Source: Microbacterium album (GTDB lineage: Bacteria > Actinomycetota > Actinomycetes > Actinomycetales > Microbacteriaceae). From it: a DNA stretch of 64,000 nt. Both the position numbers and the translations under genes were made by a program. Every line of letters starts with the position of its first letter. Position 1 is the stretch's first letter. The notes under the pieces were generated by a model that did not search any database, was not told the origin of the DNA, and saw only the letters and a program-made list of their open reading frames with translations. Of this stretch, positions 49,117-59,402 are shown one piece after another. Where the stretch lies: contig NZ_BMJY01000003.1 of the NCBI RefSeq assembly GCF_014643695.1, forward strand, positions 248,001-312,000, written 5' to 3'.

Positions 49117-50280
49117 CTACTTGAGGAAGTCGGGGATGTCGAGATCGTCGTCTCCGAAGGCCGACTCGAACCCCGAGTCCGGCAGCACGGGCGGCTGAGC
49201 CGCCACCGAGACCGTCTCGCGAGCTCCCTCCTCGGCGCGGGGCGCCTCCGACGAGGCGGCCGGCGCCGCCCCCGGCAGCGTCGGCATCGCCGAGCGCCCG
49301 GCCATGGCCGGCACGTCCAGTCGCGTCTGCGGCTCGCCGCCGTCGAAGCCGGCCGCGATGACCGTCACGCGCACCTCGTCGCCGAGCGTGTCGTCGATCA
49401 CGGTGCCGAAGATGATGTTCGCCTCGGGGTGCGCCGCCTCCTTGACCAGCTGCGCGGCGTCGTTGATCTCGAAGATGCCGAGGTTCGACCCGCCCTGGAT
49501 CGACAGCAGCACGCCATGCGCGCCCTCGATCGACGCCTCGAGCAGCGGCGACTCGACCGCCAGCTCGGCCGCCTTGATCGCCCGGTCGGCGCCCCGCGCC
49601 GATCCGATGCCCATGAGCGCTGACCCGGCGCCCTGCATGACCGACTTGACGTCGGCGAAGTCGAGGTTGATCAGACCCGGGGTCGTGATCAGGTCGGTGA
49701 TGCCCTGGACACCGGCGAGGAGCACCTGGTCGGCCGTCGCGAACGCCTCGACCATAGAGATGCCGCGGTCGCTGATCTCGAGCAGACGGTCGTTCGGCAC
49801 GACGATGAGCGTGTCGACCTCTTCCTTGAGGGTCGCGACACCCGCCTCGGCCTGGCTCTGGCGGCGCCGACCCTCGAACGAGAACGGCTTGGTGACGACG
49901 CCGATGGTGAGCGCGCCAATCGACTTCGCGATGCGGGCCACGACGGGCGCGCCGCCCGTCCCGGTGCCGCCGCCCTCGCCGGCGGTGACGAACACCATGT
50001 CGGCGCCCGCGAGCGCCTGCTCGATCTCCTCGGCGTGGTCTTCCGCCGCGCGGCGACCGACCTCCGGGTCCGCCCCGGCGCCGAGACCGCGCGTGAGCTC
50101 GCGGCCCACGTCGAGCTTGACGTCCGCGTCGCTCATGAGGAGCGCCTGCGCGTCGGTGTTCACGGCGATGAACTCGACTCCGCGGAGACCGAGCTCGATC
50201 ATGCGGTTGACGGCGTTGACGCCACCGCCGCCGACGCCGACGACCTTGATCACGGCGAGGTAGTTCTGGTTCTGGCTCAT
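49117..50280 (-). CDS. ftsZ: cell division GTPase FtsZ
   Basis: A 387-aa tubulin homologue that polymerises into the Z-ring. It has the N-terminal nucleotide site [16 protein letters not shown] (about residues 11-26) and the tubulin signature [10 protein letters not shown] (about 104-113). A flexible Ala/Ser/Glu linker (about 318-370) follows, and the conserved C-terminal tail [11 protein letters not shown] would bind SepF/FtsW. GGAGG lies about 6 nt before ATG 50280. It is separated from ftsQ by 171 bp, so it probably also has its own promoter. Confidence 0.97.
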   Translation of the reverse strand: MSQNQNYLAVIKVVGVGGGGVNAVNRMIELGLRGVEFIAVNTDAQALLMSDADVKLDVGRELTRGLGAGADPEVGRRAAEDHAEEIEQALAGADMVFVTAGEGGGTGTGGAPVVARIAKSIGALTIGVVTKPFSFEGRRRQSQAEAGVATLKEEVDTLIVVPNDRLLEISDRGISMVEAFATADQVLLAGVQGITDLITTPGLINLDFADVKSVMQGAGSALMGIGSARGADRAIKAAELAVESPLLEASIEGAHGVLLSIQGGSNLGIFEINDAAQLVKEAAHPEANIIFGTVIDDTLGDEVRVTVIAAGFDGGEPQTRLDVPAMAGRSAMPTLPGAAPAASSEAPRAEEGARETVSVAAQPPVLPDSGFESAFGDDDLDIPDFLK

Positions 50281-50451
50281 GCCGGCCTCCGTTTGGTCCG
50301 AACCCTGGTCTCATCCGGGTGGTGAACCTTCACCCTCTACATGAGGGTTAAAGTATTTCCCGGTATGCAATTCCTGTTCCCGAAGGTACGGGGGCCGGGC
50401 GCTCGGGGGCGGATTGGGCGCGGGCGTGTCGCGAGTCGGATCCGGATCCGC
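50281..50451 (-). promoter_or_regulatory. ftsQ-ftsZ intergenic leader with hairpin
   Basis: Probable ftsZ promoter and 5' leader. ACCCTC - ATGTA - GAGGGT (50332-50348, minus strand) forms a 6-bp hairpin about 50 nt before the start. Just upstream is an AT-rich patch (ATACTTTAA at about 50346-50354). A definite -35/-10 pair was not identified. Confidence 0.45.
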
Positions 50452-51447
50452 TCAGCGCACGACGATCGCGCCGGGTGACGACACGTCGTAGTGGTGATGT
50501 CCCTCGGGAGCGGCCTCGAGGCCGGCGGCCTTCAACACGGAGTCGTCCGCGCTCCCCCACAGCACCTCGGTGCCGTCGTGGAGGATCAGCGTGACATCGT
50601 CGGGCGTGCCGGCGCGCACCGTCGCGACGCGCGCGTGCACGTCCTCCGGCAGCGAGCGCAGCACCTGCGCGGCCGCGGCGAACGCCGGCGCGGCGAGGCC
50701 GCCCGCCGCGTCGATCTCGGGGAGCCCCTCGGGCCCGGCGTCGCCGGTGGACAGCACGACTCCCGCGGCGTCGACCGTCGATACGCCGGCCTCCGAGCGC
50801 ACCACGCCCACGGGCGTGCGCTCGACGATCCGGACCACGAGCTCGTGCGGCGGGCGGGCCTCGAGCGTGTACGTCTCGATGAGGGGGAAGGCCACGAGCG
50901 CCGCCTTCACCTCGCTGTGATCGACCGTCGGCAAGGGCCTGCCGAGCTGCGCTCCGAGGGCCTCCTGCAGCGCGGCGTCGTCGATGGCCTCGGCGCCCAC
51001 GACGACGATGCGCTGCACCGCAAACAGCGGGCTGTACGCGGCACCCACGCTTCCGACCACGAGCAGAAGCACCGCGGCGACGCCCGTGATCCAGGCCATG
51101 CGGCGACGACGGGCGCGCCCCGTGAAGCGCCTGATCTCCGCGCGCAGCGCACGCCTGCGTGCGCGCGTCGCGCGCCACACGTGGCGCCAGCCCGCTCCCG
51201 GAGCGGCCGAGGGGGCCGCGGCCGAGGCACCATCCGCTGGAGCGGCGTCGACCTCGTGCGGCGGCGTCTCGACGGCGGGCCCGACCTCGGCGCGCTTCGG
51301 ACGCAGCGGCAGGACGGCGCGGGGACGCCGCTGCTCCCCTGCCCGCCCCGAGTCGCCCGTCGGCTGCGCCGGCGCGTCGGACGGCCGAGTCGGCGCGTCG
51401 CCGGCCCTGTCCCGCTCGGGCGGCGGCAGCGGTCCGGGCCGCCTCAC
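50452..51447 (-). CDS. ftsQ: cell division protein FtsQ (POTRA)
   Basis: A 331-aa bitopic division protein that links the Z-ring to FtsL and the septal synthase. A cytosolic Pro/Arg/Ala-rich N-terminus (about residues 1-110) precedes one transmembrane helix ([20 protein letters not shown], about 115-134). The POTRA domain follows ([38 protein letters not shown]; about 140-215), then the beta domain. Start GTG 51447 overlaps the murC stop (GTGA). The cytosolic part is longer than in E. coli, as usual in Actinobacteria. Confidence 0.9.
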   Translation of the reverse strand: MRRPGPLPPPERDRAGDAPTRPSDAPAQPTGDSGRAGEQRRPRAVLPLRPKRAEVGPAVETPPHEVDAAPADGASAAAPSAAPGAGWRHVWRATRARRRALRAEIRRFTGRARRRRMAWITGVAAVLLLVVGSVGAAYSPLFAVQRIVVVGAEAIDDAALQEALGAQLGRPLPTVDHSEVKAALVAFPLIETYTLEARPPHELVVRIVERTPVGVVRSEAGVSTVDAAGVVLSTGDAGPEGLPEIDAAGGLAAPAFAAAAQVLRSLPEDVHARVATVRAGTPDDVTLILHDGTEVLWGSADDSVLKAAGLEAAPEGHHHYDVSSPGAIVVR

Positions 51448-52880
51448 GCGGGCCTGCCCTCCACCGCCTCGTCGGGGCTGCTCACACCCTGTTCGCGGAG
51501 CGCGCCGAGCACCTGCGGGATGATCTGGTACACGTTGCCGCAACCGAGCGTGATGACGTAATCGCCCTCGCGGGCGACGGCGGCCGTGTGCTCTGCGGCC
51601 GCCTGCCAGTCGGCGACGAAGTGCACGCGATCCGGGTCGCGGAAGGCCGTGCTGACCAGCTCTCCCGTCACCCCCGGGATGGGATCCTCGCGGGCGCCGT
51701 AGACGTCCAGCACGACCGTGTGATCGGCCAGCTCCTCGAGCACCCGGGCGAACTCGCCCGCCATCAGCTGCGTACGCGAATAGGTGTGCGGCTGGTGCAC
51801 CGCGATGATGCGCCCCGCCCCGACCACCGTGCGCGCCGCCGACAGCGCCGCAGCGACCTCGGTCGGATGATGCGCGTAGTCGTCGTACACGCGCACGCCC
51901 CGCTCCGTGCCGTGCAGTTCGAAGCGGCGGACGGTGCCGGCGAATCCGGATGCGACCGCCTCGAGTGCCGGCTCGAGCGCGTGGCCGAGCGCGACCAGCA
52001 CGGCGACGGCGCCCGCCGCGTTGACGGCGTTGTGCACGCCCGGCACGGCGAGTCGAGCGCGGGCGGTCGTGCCGCGATGCGTGAGGGCGAACGACACGGG
52101 CCCGTCGGTGACGACATCCGTCAGTCGAACGTCGGCGTCCTCGGACTCCCCGAACGTGACGACGTTGCCATGGCGGAGGGCCGCGCTCACGCGGCGCGCG
52201 CCGGCGTCGTCGGCCGAGATCACGACGGCCTCCCGCGCGGCGTCCGCGAACCGCACGAACGCGGCGTCGAACGCCTCGTGGGAGCCGTAGTGGTCGAGGT
52301 GATCGGCATCCACGTTGGTGATGAGCGCGATCGACGTGTCGTACAGCAGGAACGAACCGTCCGACTCGTCCGCCTCGATCACGAAGACGTCGTCCGAGCC
52401 CGTGCCGCTCGACACGCCGAGCCCGGCGATCACACCGCCGTTGACGAAGCTGGGGTCGGCGCCCAGGCCCCGCAGGCCCGTGACGATCATGCCGGTCGAC
52501 GTGGTCTTGCCGTGCGCCCCCGCGACGGCCACGAGGCGACGGCCGCCGATCAGCCAGTGCAGCGCCTGCGACCGGTGGATCACCGGCAGCCCGCGCTCGC
52601 GCGCCCGGAGGTACTCGGGGTTCTCGGGCCAGATCGCACCGGTGAACACCACCGTGTCGGCGTCGCCGAGGTTCTCGGCGTCGTGCCCGACGTGCACGCG
52701 CGCGCCGAGCGCTTCGAGCTCGCGCAGGTTCTGGCTGTCGGCGCGGTCGGAGCCCGACACCTTCACGCCCGCCGCGAGGAACATGCGGGCCAGCCCCGAC
52801 ATGCCGGATCCGCCGATGCCGATGAAGTGTGCGGCACCGATGCGGGAGGGGATCGGGGTGCTCAGGTCGGGTCTGATCAT
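51444..52880 (-). CDS. murC: UDP-N-acetylmuramate--L-alanine ligase
   Basis: A 478-aa ATP-dependent cytosolic ligase adding the first residue (L-Ala) to UDP-MurNAc. Features: N-terminal nucleotide-substrate domain [15 protein letters not shown] (about residues 21-35), ATP loop [13 protein letters not shown] (about 119-131), central domain EADESDGSF (about 169-177) and DDYAHHPTE (about 341-349). It is translationally coupled to ftsQ through GTGA. An 89-bp gap with a short direct repeat separates it from murG. Confidence 0.96.
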   Translation of the reverse strand: MIRPDLSTPIPSRIGAAHFIGIGGSGMSGLARMFLAAGVKVSGSDRADSQNLRELEALGARVHVGHDAENLGDADTVVFTGAIWPENPEYLRARERGLPVIHRSQALHWLIGGRRLVAVAGAHGKTTSTGMIVTGLRGLGADPSFVNGGVIAGLGVSSGTGSDDVFVIEADESDGSFLLYDTSIALITNVDADHLDHYGSHEAFDAAFVRFADAAREAVVISADDAGARRVSAALRHGNVVTFGESEDADVRLTDVVTDGPVSFALTHRGTTARARLAVPGVHNAVNAAGAVAVLVALGHALEPALEAVASGFAGTVRRFELHGTERGVRVYDDYAHHPTEVAAALSAARTVVGAGRIIAVHQPHTYSRTQLMAGEFARVLEELADHTVVLDVYGAREDPIPGVTGELVSTAFRDPDRVHFVADWQAAAEHTAAVAREGDYVITLGCGNVYQIIPQVLGALREQGVSSPDEAVEGRPA

Positions 52881-52911
52881 GACGGCTCAAGTGTAGGTCG
52901 CCCCGCCGCAC

Positions 52912-52945
52912 GGAAGCCCTCGGCGCGCGGAGGCCCTCGGCGCGC
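52912..52945. repeat. 17-bp direct repeat in the murC-murG gap
   Basis: GGAAGCCCTCGGCGCGC (52912-52928) is followed directly by GGAGGCCCTCGGCGCGC (52929-52945), one mismatch, then a partial third copy. Likely slippage; no function evident. Confidence 0.7.
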
Positions 52946-52969
52946 GGACACCCGCGGTGCCGGCTCGCC

Positions 52970-54064
52970 TCAGCGACCGGCCAGCGCGCGGTCGATCATG
53001 GCGATGACGTTCTCCGTGCCGCGGCGCGTGCCCGCCGTCTCGGCGGCTGCCGACATCGCGGCGAGGCGTCCCTCGTCGCCGAGCAGGGGAACGAGCTGCG
53101 CGCGCACGCGGTCGGGCGTGAACTCGGCGTCCTCGATCAGGATGGCCGCGCCCGCTGCCAGGGAGGAGGCGGCATTGAGGCGCTGCTCGCCGTTGCCGAC
53201 CGCATAGGGCACGTACACCGCGGGGATGCCGAGCGCCGCGATCTCGCTCACGGTCGACGCGCCCGACCGGGAGACGACGAGATCCGCGACGGCGAAGGCG
53301 AGGTCCATCCGGTCGACGTACCGGCGCAGCGCATAGCCGTCGGCGCCCGGATCGGCGACCTCGGACCGCTCGCCCGTGATGTGCAGCAGCTGCCACCCGG
53401 CGGCCAGCACGTCGGTCCACGCGCCGGCGAGGGCCTCGTTGATGCGGCGGGCTCCGAGGGAGCCGCCGAACGCGAGAAGGGTGCGGCGCGCGGGGTCGAG
53501 GCCGAAATGCGCGGCGGCCTCCTCGCGCAGCGCCGCGCGATCGAGGTCCACGATCTCGCGGCGCAACGGCATGCCGACCACCTCGGCGCGCCGCAGCGGG
53601 GTGCCGTCGAACGCGACGCCCACGCCGGCCGCGCTTCGCGCACCGAGCACGTTCGCGAGCCCCGGCCGGGCATTGGCCTCGTGGACGACGAAGGGCGCCC
53701 GCTCCCGGCGCGCGGCCACGTAGGCGGGCGCCGACGCGTACCCGCCGAAGCCGACGACCACCTCGACGCCGCGGGTGCGGATGAGTTCGCGCACCCGTGC
53801 GACGGCGCGACGGAAGCGCACCGGGAAAGCCAGCGCCGCCCGGTCGGGCCGCCGGGGGAACGGGACCTTCTCGATCGTCAGGAGCTCGTACCCGCGCTCC
53901 GGGACGAGCCGCGACTCCAGGCCCTCCCGCGTGCCGAGCACGAGCACGTCACCGCCCGCGTGCCGGGCATCGGCGGCCGCCCGGGCGCGCAGCCCGTCGG
54001 CGACGGCGAGGAGCGGGTTCACGTGACCGGCGGTTCCGCCGCCGGCGAGCAGGTACGTCGTCAC
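52970..54064 (-). CDS. murG: UDP-N-acetylglucosamine--lipid I transferase
   Basis: A 364-aa peripheral membrane GT28 glycosyltransferase that adds GlcNAc to lipid I, giving lipid II. The N-terminal signature LLAGGGTAGHVNP is at about residues 5-17. Other family parts are VVGFGGYASAPAYVAA (about 103-118), FGGSLGARRINEAL (about 199-212) and the UDP-binding VSRSGASTVSEIAALGIPAVYVPY (split, about 263-286). It is followed by murC. Confidence 0.96.
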   Translation of the reverse strand: MTTYLLAGGGTAGHVNPLLAVADGLRARAAADARHAGGDVLVLGTREGLESRLVPERGYELLTIEKVPFPRRPDRAALAFPVRFRRAVARVRELIRTRGVEVVVGFGGYASAPAYVAARRERAPFVVHEANARPGLANVLGARSAAGVGVAFDGTPLRRAEVVGMPLRREIVDLDRAALREEAAAHFGLDPARRTLLAFGGSLGARRINEALAGAWTDVLAAGWQLLHITGERSEVADPGADGYALRRYVDRMDLAFAVADLVVSRSGASTVSEIAALGIPAVYVPYAVGNGEQRLNAASSLAAGAAILIEDAEFTPDRVRAQLVPLLGDEGRLAAMSAAAETAGTRRGTENVIAMIDRALAGR

Positions 54065-54107
54065 CCACCGATCCTCGCACGCCCGCGCCGGGCCGCCGCG
54101 CCCCGCG

Positions 54108-55322
54108 TCAGCGCACGGGTCGCGGCGGGGACGGCTCGGCGCCGACGGGGATCGTGCGGCAGAACGCCAGCAGCACCCCCGACGCCAGCAGCACGGCGAT
54201 CAGGGAGCTGCCGCCGGCGGACATGAACGGCAGCGGGACGCCCAGCACGGGGATCACGCGGAGCACGACGCCGATGTTGATGAGGGCCTGCCCGATGATC
54301 CACGCGACGATCCCGCCGCTGACCATCTTCACGAACGGGTCTTCGCTGTTGCGGATGATCCGGAAGGCCCCGACGGCGAACGTCGCGAAGAGCAGCAGCA
54401 CGACGACGCAGCCGATGAGGCCGAGCTCCTCGCCGACGATCGCGAAGATGTAGTCGTCGCCCGCGGCGGGGAGCCAGTTGTACTTCTCGGTCGAGTTGCC
54501 GAGCCCCATGCCGAACACGCCGCCGCTCGCCAGCCCCCAGATGCCGTGCAGCGGCTGGTAGCACTCCTTGAGGTAGTCGCATTCCGAGTCGAACATGCTC
54601 AGGATGCGGTTCATGCGGTTCTCGCTCGTCACGGCGTAGCCGATCACCGCGATCGCGCCGAGCACGACGGGGAGCAGGAAGATGCGCAGCCGCACGCCCG
54701 AGAAGAACAGCGTGCCCAGCAGCACCAGCACGAGGATGATCACCGTGCCGAGGTCGTGGCCCGCGAGCACCGTGCCGATCGCGAGCACGCCGATCGGCAC
54801 GAGCGGGATCGCGACGTGCCGCAGCTTGTCGAGACGGAAGCGCTTGCGGTACAGCACCAGCCCGGCCCACAGCGCGAGCGCGAGCTTGAGGAACTCGGAG
54901 GGCTGGGCGGACAGTCCCCCGATCCGGATCCAGTTCAGGTTGCCGCCCGCGGCGTAGCCGATGCCCGGCACGAAGACGAGCAGCTGGAGAGCGACGGCGC
55001 CGAAGAGCGCGATCCACGCGATCTTCCGGAAGAACGCGACGGGGAACCGGCTCACGATGAACATCAGCGGGACCCCGAGGGCGGCGTAGATGCCCTGCTG
55101 CAGCCCGTCGTTGTAGGGGCTCTCCCCCGCGCTCAGGGCGGAGGCCGTCGTGGCCGACAGCACCATCACCACGCCGAAGCCCGTCAGCAGCAGCGCGGTC
55201 GAGGCGATCAGCAGGAACTCGACCGGCACGGGTGCGAACACGCGCCCGAGCGACACGCGCGCGGACACCGCGCCCCGGGGGCGGTCAGCTCCCCCCGGGG
55301 GTCGCGTCGTCGCCTGCGTCAC
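54108..55322 (-). CDS. ftsW: SEDS-family septal peptidoglycan polymerase FtsW
   Basis: A 404-aa, ten-helix glycan polymerase of the division complex, partner of the FtsI transpeptidase encoded 4 kb upstream. Family parts: FGVVMVLSATTASAL (about residues 48-62), GGNLNWIRIGGLSAQPSEFLKL (about 126-147, split here by its Gly-Asn-Leu start), and the C-terminal VLGVPLPFMSAGGSSLIA (about 357-374). Start GTG 55322 overlaps the murD end by 38 bp; a start a few codons later is possible. FtsW rather than RodA is inferred from its dcw position. Confidence 0.95.
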   Translation of the reverse strand: MTQATTRPPGGADRPRGAVSARVSLGRVFAPVPVEFLLIASTALLLTGFGVVMVLSATTASALSAGESPYNDGLQQGIYAALGVPLMFIVSRFPVAFFRKIAWIALFGAVALQLLVFVPGIGYAAGGNLNWIRIGGLSAQPSEFLKLALALWAGLVLYRKRFRLDKLRHVAIPLVPIGVLAIGTVLAGHDLGTVIILVLVLLGTLFFSGVRLRIFLLPVVLGAIAVIGYAVTSENRMNRILSMFDSECDYLKECYQPLHGIWGLASGGVFGMGLGNSTEKYNWLPAAGDDYIFAIVGEELGLIGCVVVLLLFATFAVGAFRIIRNSEDPFVKMVSGGIVAWIIGQALINIGVVLRVIPVLGVPLPFMSAGGSSLIAVLLASGVLLAFCRTIPVGAEPSPPRPVR

Positions 55323-56844
55323 GCGTCGCGCCCCCCTCGATCCAATCCCTCACGGCCTCGGCGAACTGCGTGCCGCGGTCGTCATAGCCGGTGAACTGGT
55401 CGAACGAGGCGGCCGCCGGTGCGAGGAGCACCACATCGCCGTCTCGCGCGATCCCCGCCGCCGCTGCGACGGCCCGCGCCATGACGTTCTCAGTCTGAGC
55501 GTGGTCGACCTCGATCACGGGGACCCCGGGGGCGTGTCGCGCGAACGCCGCGACGACCTCGGACCGCTCGACACCGATCACGACGGCGGCACGGGTCGAC
55601 GCCCCGCGCTCGGCCACGAGCGACCCGATGTCGACCCCCTTCAGCTGGCCGCCCACGATCCAGATCGCGCCCGGGAACGCCGCCAGCGAGGAGGCAGCGG
55701 CGTGGGGATTGGTGGCCTTCGAGTCGTCGACCCACGTGATCCCTCCCGCGCGCGCGACGACCTCGATGCGGTGGGGATCGAGGCGGAAGGAGGTCAGCGC
55801 GGACCGGATGGCGGCGGGCTGGACGTCGAGCGAGCGCGCGAGCGCCGCCGCGGCCAGGATGTTGGCGACCATGTGCGGCGCGGACAGGCCGCGCTCCTCC
55901 AGCGCGCGCACCGTCGTGAGCTCGAGGGCGGACGTCCGGCGCGCGGCGAGGAACGCGCGGTCGACGAGGATGCCCTCGACCACACCCAGCTCACTGGGCC
56001 CCGGCACGCCGAGATCGAAGCCGATCGCGCGCGCGCCCTCGACGACGTCGGCCTCCTCGACCATCCGCAGCGTCGCCTCGTCGGCCTTGTTGTAGACGCA
56101 CGCGGCCTTGGCGTGGCGGTAGACGACCGCCTTCGCGTCCCGATACGCCGCGAAGCTGCCGTGCCACACGAGGTGGTCGTCGGCCAGGTTGAGGCACACG
56201 GCCGCGTGCGGAGACGGCGATCCGGCGCCGTCCTCGAGCCCCAGGTACCAGAGCTGATGGCTGGACAGCTCGACCACGAGCACGTCGAAACCGGCGGGGT
56301 CGCGCACCGCGTCGAGGACCGGGACGCCGATGTTGCCGCACGGCGCGGCTCGCAGGCCGCCCTCGACGAGCATCGTGGCCGTCAGCCGCGTCGTGGTCGT
56401 CTTGCCGTTCGTGCCCGTGACGAACACCCACTCGGCCGGCGTGCCGTCGGCGCGCGTCACCTTGTCGCGCACGCGCCATGCCAGCTCGATGTCACCCCAC
56501 AGGGGCACGCCCGCGTCCCTGGCCCAGGCGATCACGGGGTGCGAGGGCGGGAAGCCGGGCGAGGCGACGATCACGTCGGGAGCGAAGCCGCGCAGCTCCT
56601 CGGGCACCTCGGACAGGTCGCCCTGCCACAGACGAGCTCCGATCACGGGCACGAGCCGCGCGTACTCCTCCGCGGCCTGCTCCGTGACGACCAGGACGTC
56701 CGCGCCCAGTTCGGTCAGGGTGTCGGCGACCGAGAAGCCCGTGGCCGCCAGCCCCAGCACGGCGACGCGCAGGCCGCTCCAGTCGGCGTGCCAGCTCGTC
56801 AGGCCGTCGAGGCGCGTGCCTCCGTCCGATGCGGCGACGCTCAT
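55285..56844 (-). CDS. murD: UDP-N-acetylmuramoylalanine--D-glutamate ligase
   Basis: A 519-aa ATP-dependent cytosolic ligase adding D-glutamate, which MurI (2.0-2.9 kb) makes. The N-terminal Rossmann domain has LGLAATGFSVADTL (about residues 30-43). The ATP loop is VTGTNGKTTTTRL (about 127-139), and the central domain has ELSSHQLWYLG (about 175-185) and WVDDSKATNPHAA (about 364-376). ATG 56844 overlaps the mraY stop (ATGA). At 519 aa it is longer than E. coli MurD (438 aa), with a mildly extended N-terminus and loops. Confidence 0.95.
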   Translation of the reverse strand: MSVAASDGGTRLDGLTSWHADWSGLRVAVLGLAATGFSVADTLTELGADVLVVTEQAAEEYARLVPVIGARLWQGDLSEVPEELRGFAPDVIVASPGFPPSHPVIAWARDAGVPLWGDIELAWRVRDKVTRADGTPAEWVFVTGTNGKTTTTRLTATMLVEGGLRAAPCGNIGVPVLDAVRDPAGFDVLVVELSSHQLWYLGLEDGAGSPSPHAAVCLNLADDHLVWHGSFAAYRDAKAVVYRHAKAACVYNKADEATLRMVEEADVVEGARAIGFDLGVPGPSELGVVEGILVDRAFLAARRTSALELTTVRALEERGLSAPHMVANILAAAALARSLDVQPAAIRSALTSFRLDPHRIEVVARAGGITWVDDSKATNPHAAASSLAAFPGAIWIVGGQLKGVDIGSLVAERGASTRAAVVIGVERSEVVAAFARHAPGVPVIEVDHAQTENVMARAVAAAAGIARDGDVVLLAPAAASFDQFTGYDDRGTQFAEAVRDWIEGGATRDAGDDATPGGS

Positions 56845-57953
56845 GTGCGGGAGAGCCACTCGACGTACAGCAGGCCGATCCCGCTCAGCGCGAGCATGCC
56901 CGCGATGATCCAGAAGCGCACGACGATCGTCACCTCGGGCCACCCGCGCATCTCGAAGTGGTGGTGCAGCGGGCTCATCAGGAACAGGCGCTTGCCCCGG
57001 GTCGCCTTGAAGTACAGGCGCTGCAGGATCACGGAGCCCGACGAGATCACGAACAGGCCGGCGATCAGGATGCCCAGCAGCTCTGTGCGCGTGAGCACGG
57101 CCATCGCGGTGATGACGCCGCCGATCGCCATCGAGCCGACATCGCCCATGAAGACCTGAGCCTTGGGCGCGTTCCACCACAGGAAGCCGACGAGACCTCC
57201 GACAAGCGCGGCCGAGACGATCGCCAGGTCGAGCGGATCTCGCGTGTTGTAGCAGGCCGGCGCCAGCGCCTCGACGAAGCCCTCCCCCGTGCAGGCCTGG
57301 TTGAACTGCCAGAACGCGATCATGCTGTATGCGCCCACGACGAACACGCCCGCGCCCGCTGCGAGGCCGTCGAGGCCGTCGGTCAGGTTGACGCTGTTGG
57401 AGAAGCCCGTGCCGAGCAGGGACAACCACGCGAGATACAGCAGCCAGCCCAGGACCGGGCCTAGCGCCATGAACCACAGCACCGGGATGTCACGGAAGAA
57501 CGACACGTAGCCCGTGCCCGGGGTCTGGCCGTACACGTCCGGGAAGTTGAGTGCCGCGATCCCGAACGGCACGATCGCGATCACCTGCCCGGCGATCTTC
57601 CGCCAGCCGCTCAGGCCGTCGTAGTGGTTCTGCTTGACCTTCAGATAGTCGTCGATGAAGCCCACGGCCCCGAACGACAGCATGAGCCAGATCACGAGCC
57701 AGCCCGAGGCGGTCGGCGGGTTGCCGCCCGCGAAGCAGCCGATCAGGTAGCCGACGACCGTGCCGACGATGAAGATCGTGCCGCCCATGGTGGGCGTTCC
57801 CCGCTTCACCTCGTGATCGGGGGCGAGCATCTTCGCGCTCGCGACGCGGATCGGCTGGGCCCATCCCCAGCGGCGGAACGCGCGCAGGAAGACCGGGGTG
57901 AGGAAGAGCGAGAACGCCAGGGAGATCGCTGCCGCCGTCAGGAGTGATCTCAC
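56841..57953 (-). CDS. mraY: phospho-N-acetylmuramoyl-pentapeptide-transferase
   Basis: A 370-aa, ten-helix membrane enzyme that moves phospho-MurNAc-pentapeptide to undecaprenyl phosphate, giving lipid I. Catalytic aspartates lie in DDYLKVKQNHYDGLSGWRK (first about residues 99-117) and NSVNLTDGLDGLAAG (about 195-209). GTPTMGG (about 45-51) and HHHFEM near the C-terminus (about 334-339) are conserved. Start GTG 57953 overlaps the murF stop (GTGA). Confidence 0.96.
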   Translation of the reverse strand: MRSLLTAAAISLAFSLFLTPVFLRAFRRWGWAQPIRVASAKMLAPDHEVKRGTPTMGGTIFIVGTVVGYLIGCFAGGNPPTASGWLVIWLMLSFGAVGFIDDYLKVKQNHYDGLSGWRKIAGQVIAIVPFGIAALNFPDVYGQTPGTGYVSFFRDIPVLWFMALGPVLGWLLYLAWLSLLGTGFSNSVNLTDGLDGLAAGAGVFVVGAYSMIAFWQFNQACTGEGFVEALAPACYNTRDPLDLAIVSAALVGGLVGFLWWNAPKAQVFMGDVGSMAIGGVITAMAVLTRTELLGILIAGLFVISSGSVILQRLYFKATRGKRLFLMSPLHHHFEMRGWPEVTIVVRFWIIAGMLALSGIGLLYVEWLSRT

Positions 57954-59362
57954 GAGAACAATTCTCCCAGACGATCGCCCAGGAACCGCAGCCCGGCCGA
58001 GTTGGACGACTTCACGAGCACGCGGTCGCCGTCGCGCAGCTCGTCCCGGAGGTACTCGTAGGCGGCGTCGGCATCGGGGAAGAACACCGCTTCGTCGTTC
58101 CACGACCCTTCCGCGACCGCGGCGAGATAGAGGCTGCGCGCCTCCTGTCCGACCACCACGATGCGCGGGATGCGCAGGCGCACGGCCAGCAGGCCGACTT
58201 TCGCGTGCTCCTCGTGCGCGTGCTCGCCGAGCTCGCTCATGGCGCCCAGCACCGCGACCATGCGCTCATCCGGACCGGTGATCTGCGCGAGCGTGCGCAG
58301 CGCGGCGGTCATCGAGTCGGGGCTGGCGTTGTACGCGTCGTTGATGATGCGGACCCGGTCGGAGCCCATCACCTGCATGCGCCAGCGCTCGGCGAGCTCG
58401 ACCGTGCCGATCCGCTCCACCGCGACGTCGGGCGCGACGCCCAGCTCCGCGGCCGCGGCGATCGCGGCGAGGGCGTTCTTGACGTGGTGGGCGCCCAGCA
58501 CGCGCAGGTGCAGCGGGAGGTCGCGGCCGACCACCGTCACGGTGCCGTCCGTCCCCTCCGCGCTGACGCGCAGGGCGGACGCCCGGACGTCGGCGGACTC
58601 GGACTCGCCGAACCAGCGGACCGCGACGCCGCGCTCCTCCGCGATCGCGGACATCCCCGCCACGCGCGGGTCGTCGGCGTTGAGCACGGCGACGCCGCCG
58701 GGACGCACGGCCGCGACGAGCTCCGACTTCGCCTTGACGGTCGCCTCGATGCCGCCGAACCCGCCGGCGTGGGCCATCCCGACCATGAGGACGACGCCGA
58801 TGTCGGGCGAGACGAGCCCCGCGAGCCTCGCGATCTGACCCGACGCGTCGGCGCCGAACTCCGATACCAGGAAGCGCGTGTCGTACGTGACCCGCAGCAT
58901 CGTCAGCGGGGCGCCCACGGCGTTGTTGTACGAGCCGACGGGGGCCACGGTCTCGCCCTCCGGCCGGAGGATCGTCGCGAGCATGTTCTTCGTCGTCGTC
59001 TTGCCGTTGGACCCGGTGATGCCGACGATCCGGAGCCGCCCGCCCGCGCGTACGCGCGCGACGACCTCGCGCGCGAGCGCGGCGATCGCCTGCAGGACGT
59101 CCGCGACCACGATCTGCGTGACGGCGTCGTCGACGGGGCGCTCCACGATCGCGAGCACGGCGCCGGCCTCCACGGCCTTGCCGACGAACAGATGACCGTC
59201 CGTGGTCTCGCCGGGCTTGGCGACGAAGATGCCGCCGGGCGCCATGTTGCGCGAGTCGGTGTCGACGACGCCCGACACCACCGAGTCGGGGGTGTCGGCG
59301 CCGTGGAGGCGGAGCACGCCGTCGATCGCGGTGGCGATCTCCGACAACGACAGAGCGATCAT
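57950..59362 (-). CDS. murF: UDP-N-acetylmuramoyl-tripeptide--D-alanyl-D-alanine ligase
   Basis: A 470-aa ATP-dependent cytosolic ligase adding D-Ala-D-Ala to UDP-MurNAc-tripeptide. ATP loop ITGSNGKTTTKNM (about residues 113-125), central domain SEFGADASGQIARL (about 168-181), NDAYNASPDSM (about 341-351). Its stop overlaps mraY. Its tripeptide substrate comes from MurE, whose gene usually lies between ftsI and murF; here the two are separated by only 40 bp, so MurE is encoded elsewhere. Confidence 0.95.
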   Translation of the reverse strand: MIALSLSEIATAIDGVLRLHGADTPDSVVSGVVDTDSRNMAPGGIFVAKPGETTDGHLFVGKAVEAGAVLAIVERPVDDAVTQIVVADVLQAIAALAREVVARVRAGGRLRIVGITGSNGKTTTKNMLATILRPEGETVAPVGSYNNAVGAPLTMLRVTYDTRFLVSEFGADASGQIARLAGLVSPDIGVVLMVGMAHAGGFGGIEATVKAKSELVAAVRPGGVAVLNADDPRVAGMSAIAEERGVAVRWFGESESADVRASALRVSAEGTDGTVTVVGRDLPLHLRVLGAHHVKNALAAIAAAAELGVAPDVAVERIGTVELAERWRMQVMGSDRVRIINDAYNASPDSMTAALRTLAQITGPDERMVAVLGAMSELGEHAHEEHAKVGLLAVRLRIPRIVVVGQEARSLYLAAVAEGSWNDEAVFFPDADAAYEYLRDELRDGDRVLVKSSNSAGLRFLGDRLGELFS

Positions 59363-59402
59363 GCGGTCAGGAACCTCCGTGACGCGCGCACGCGGCAGCG
59401 CG

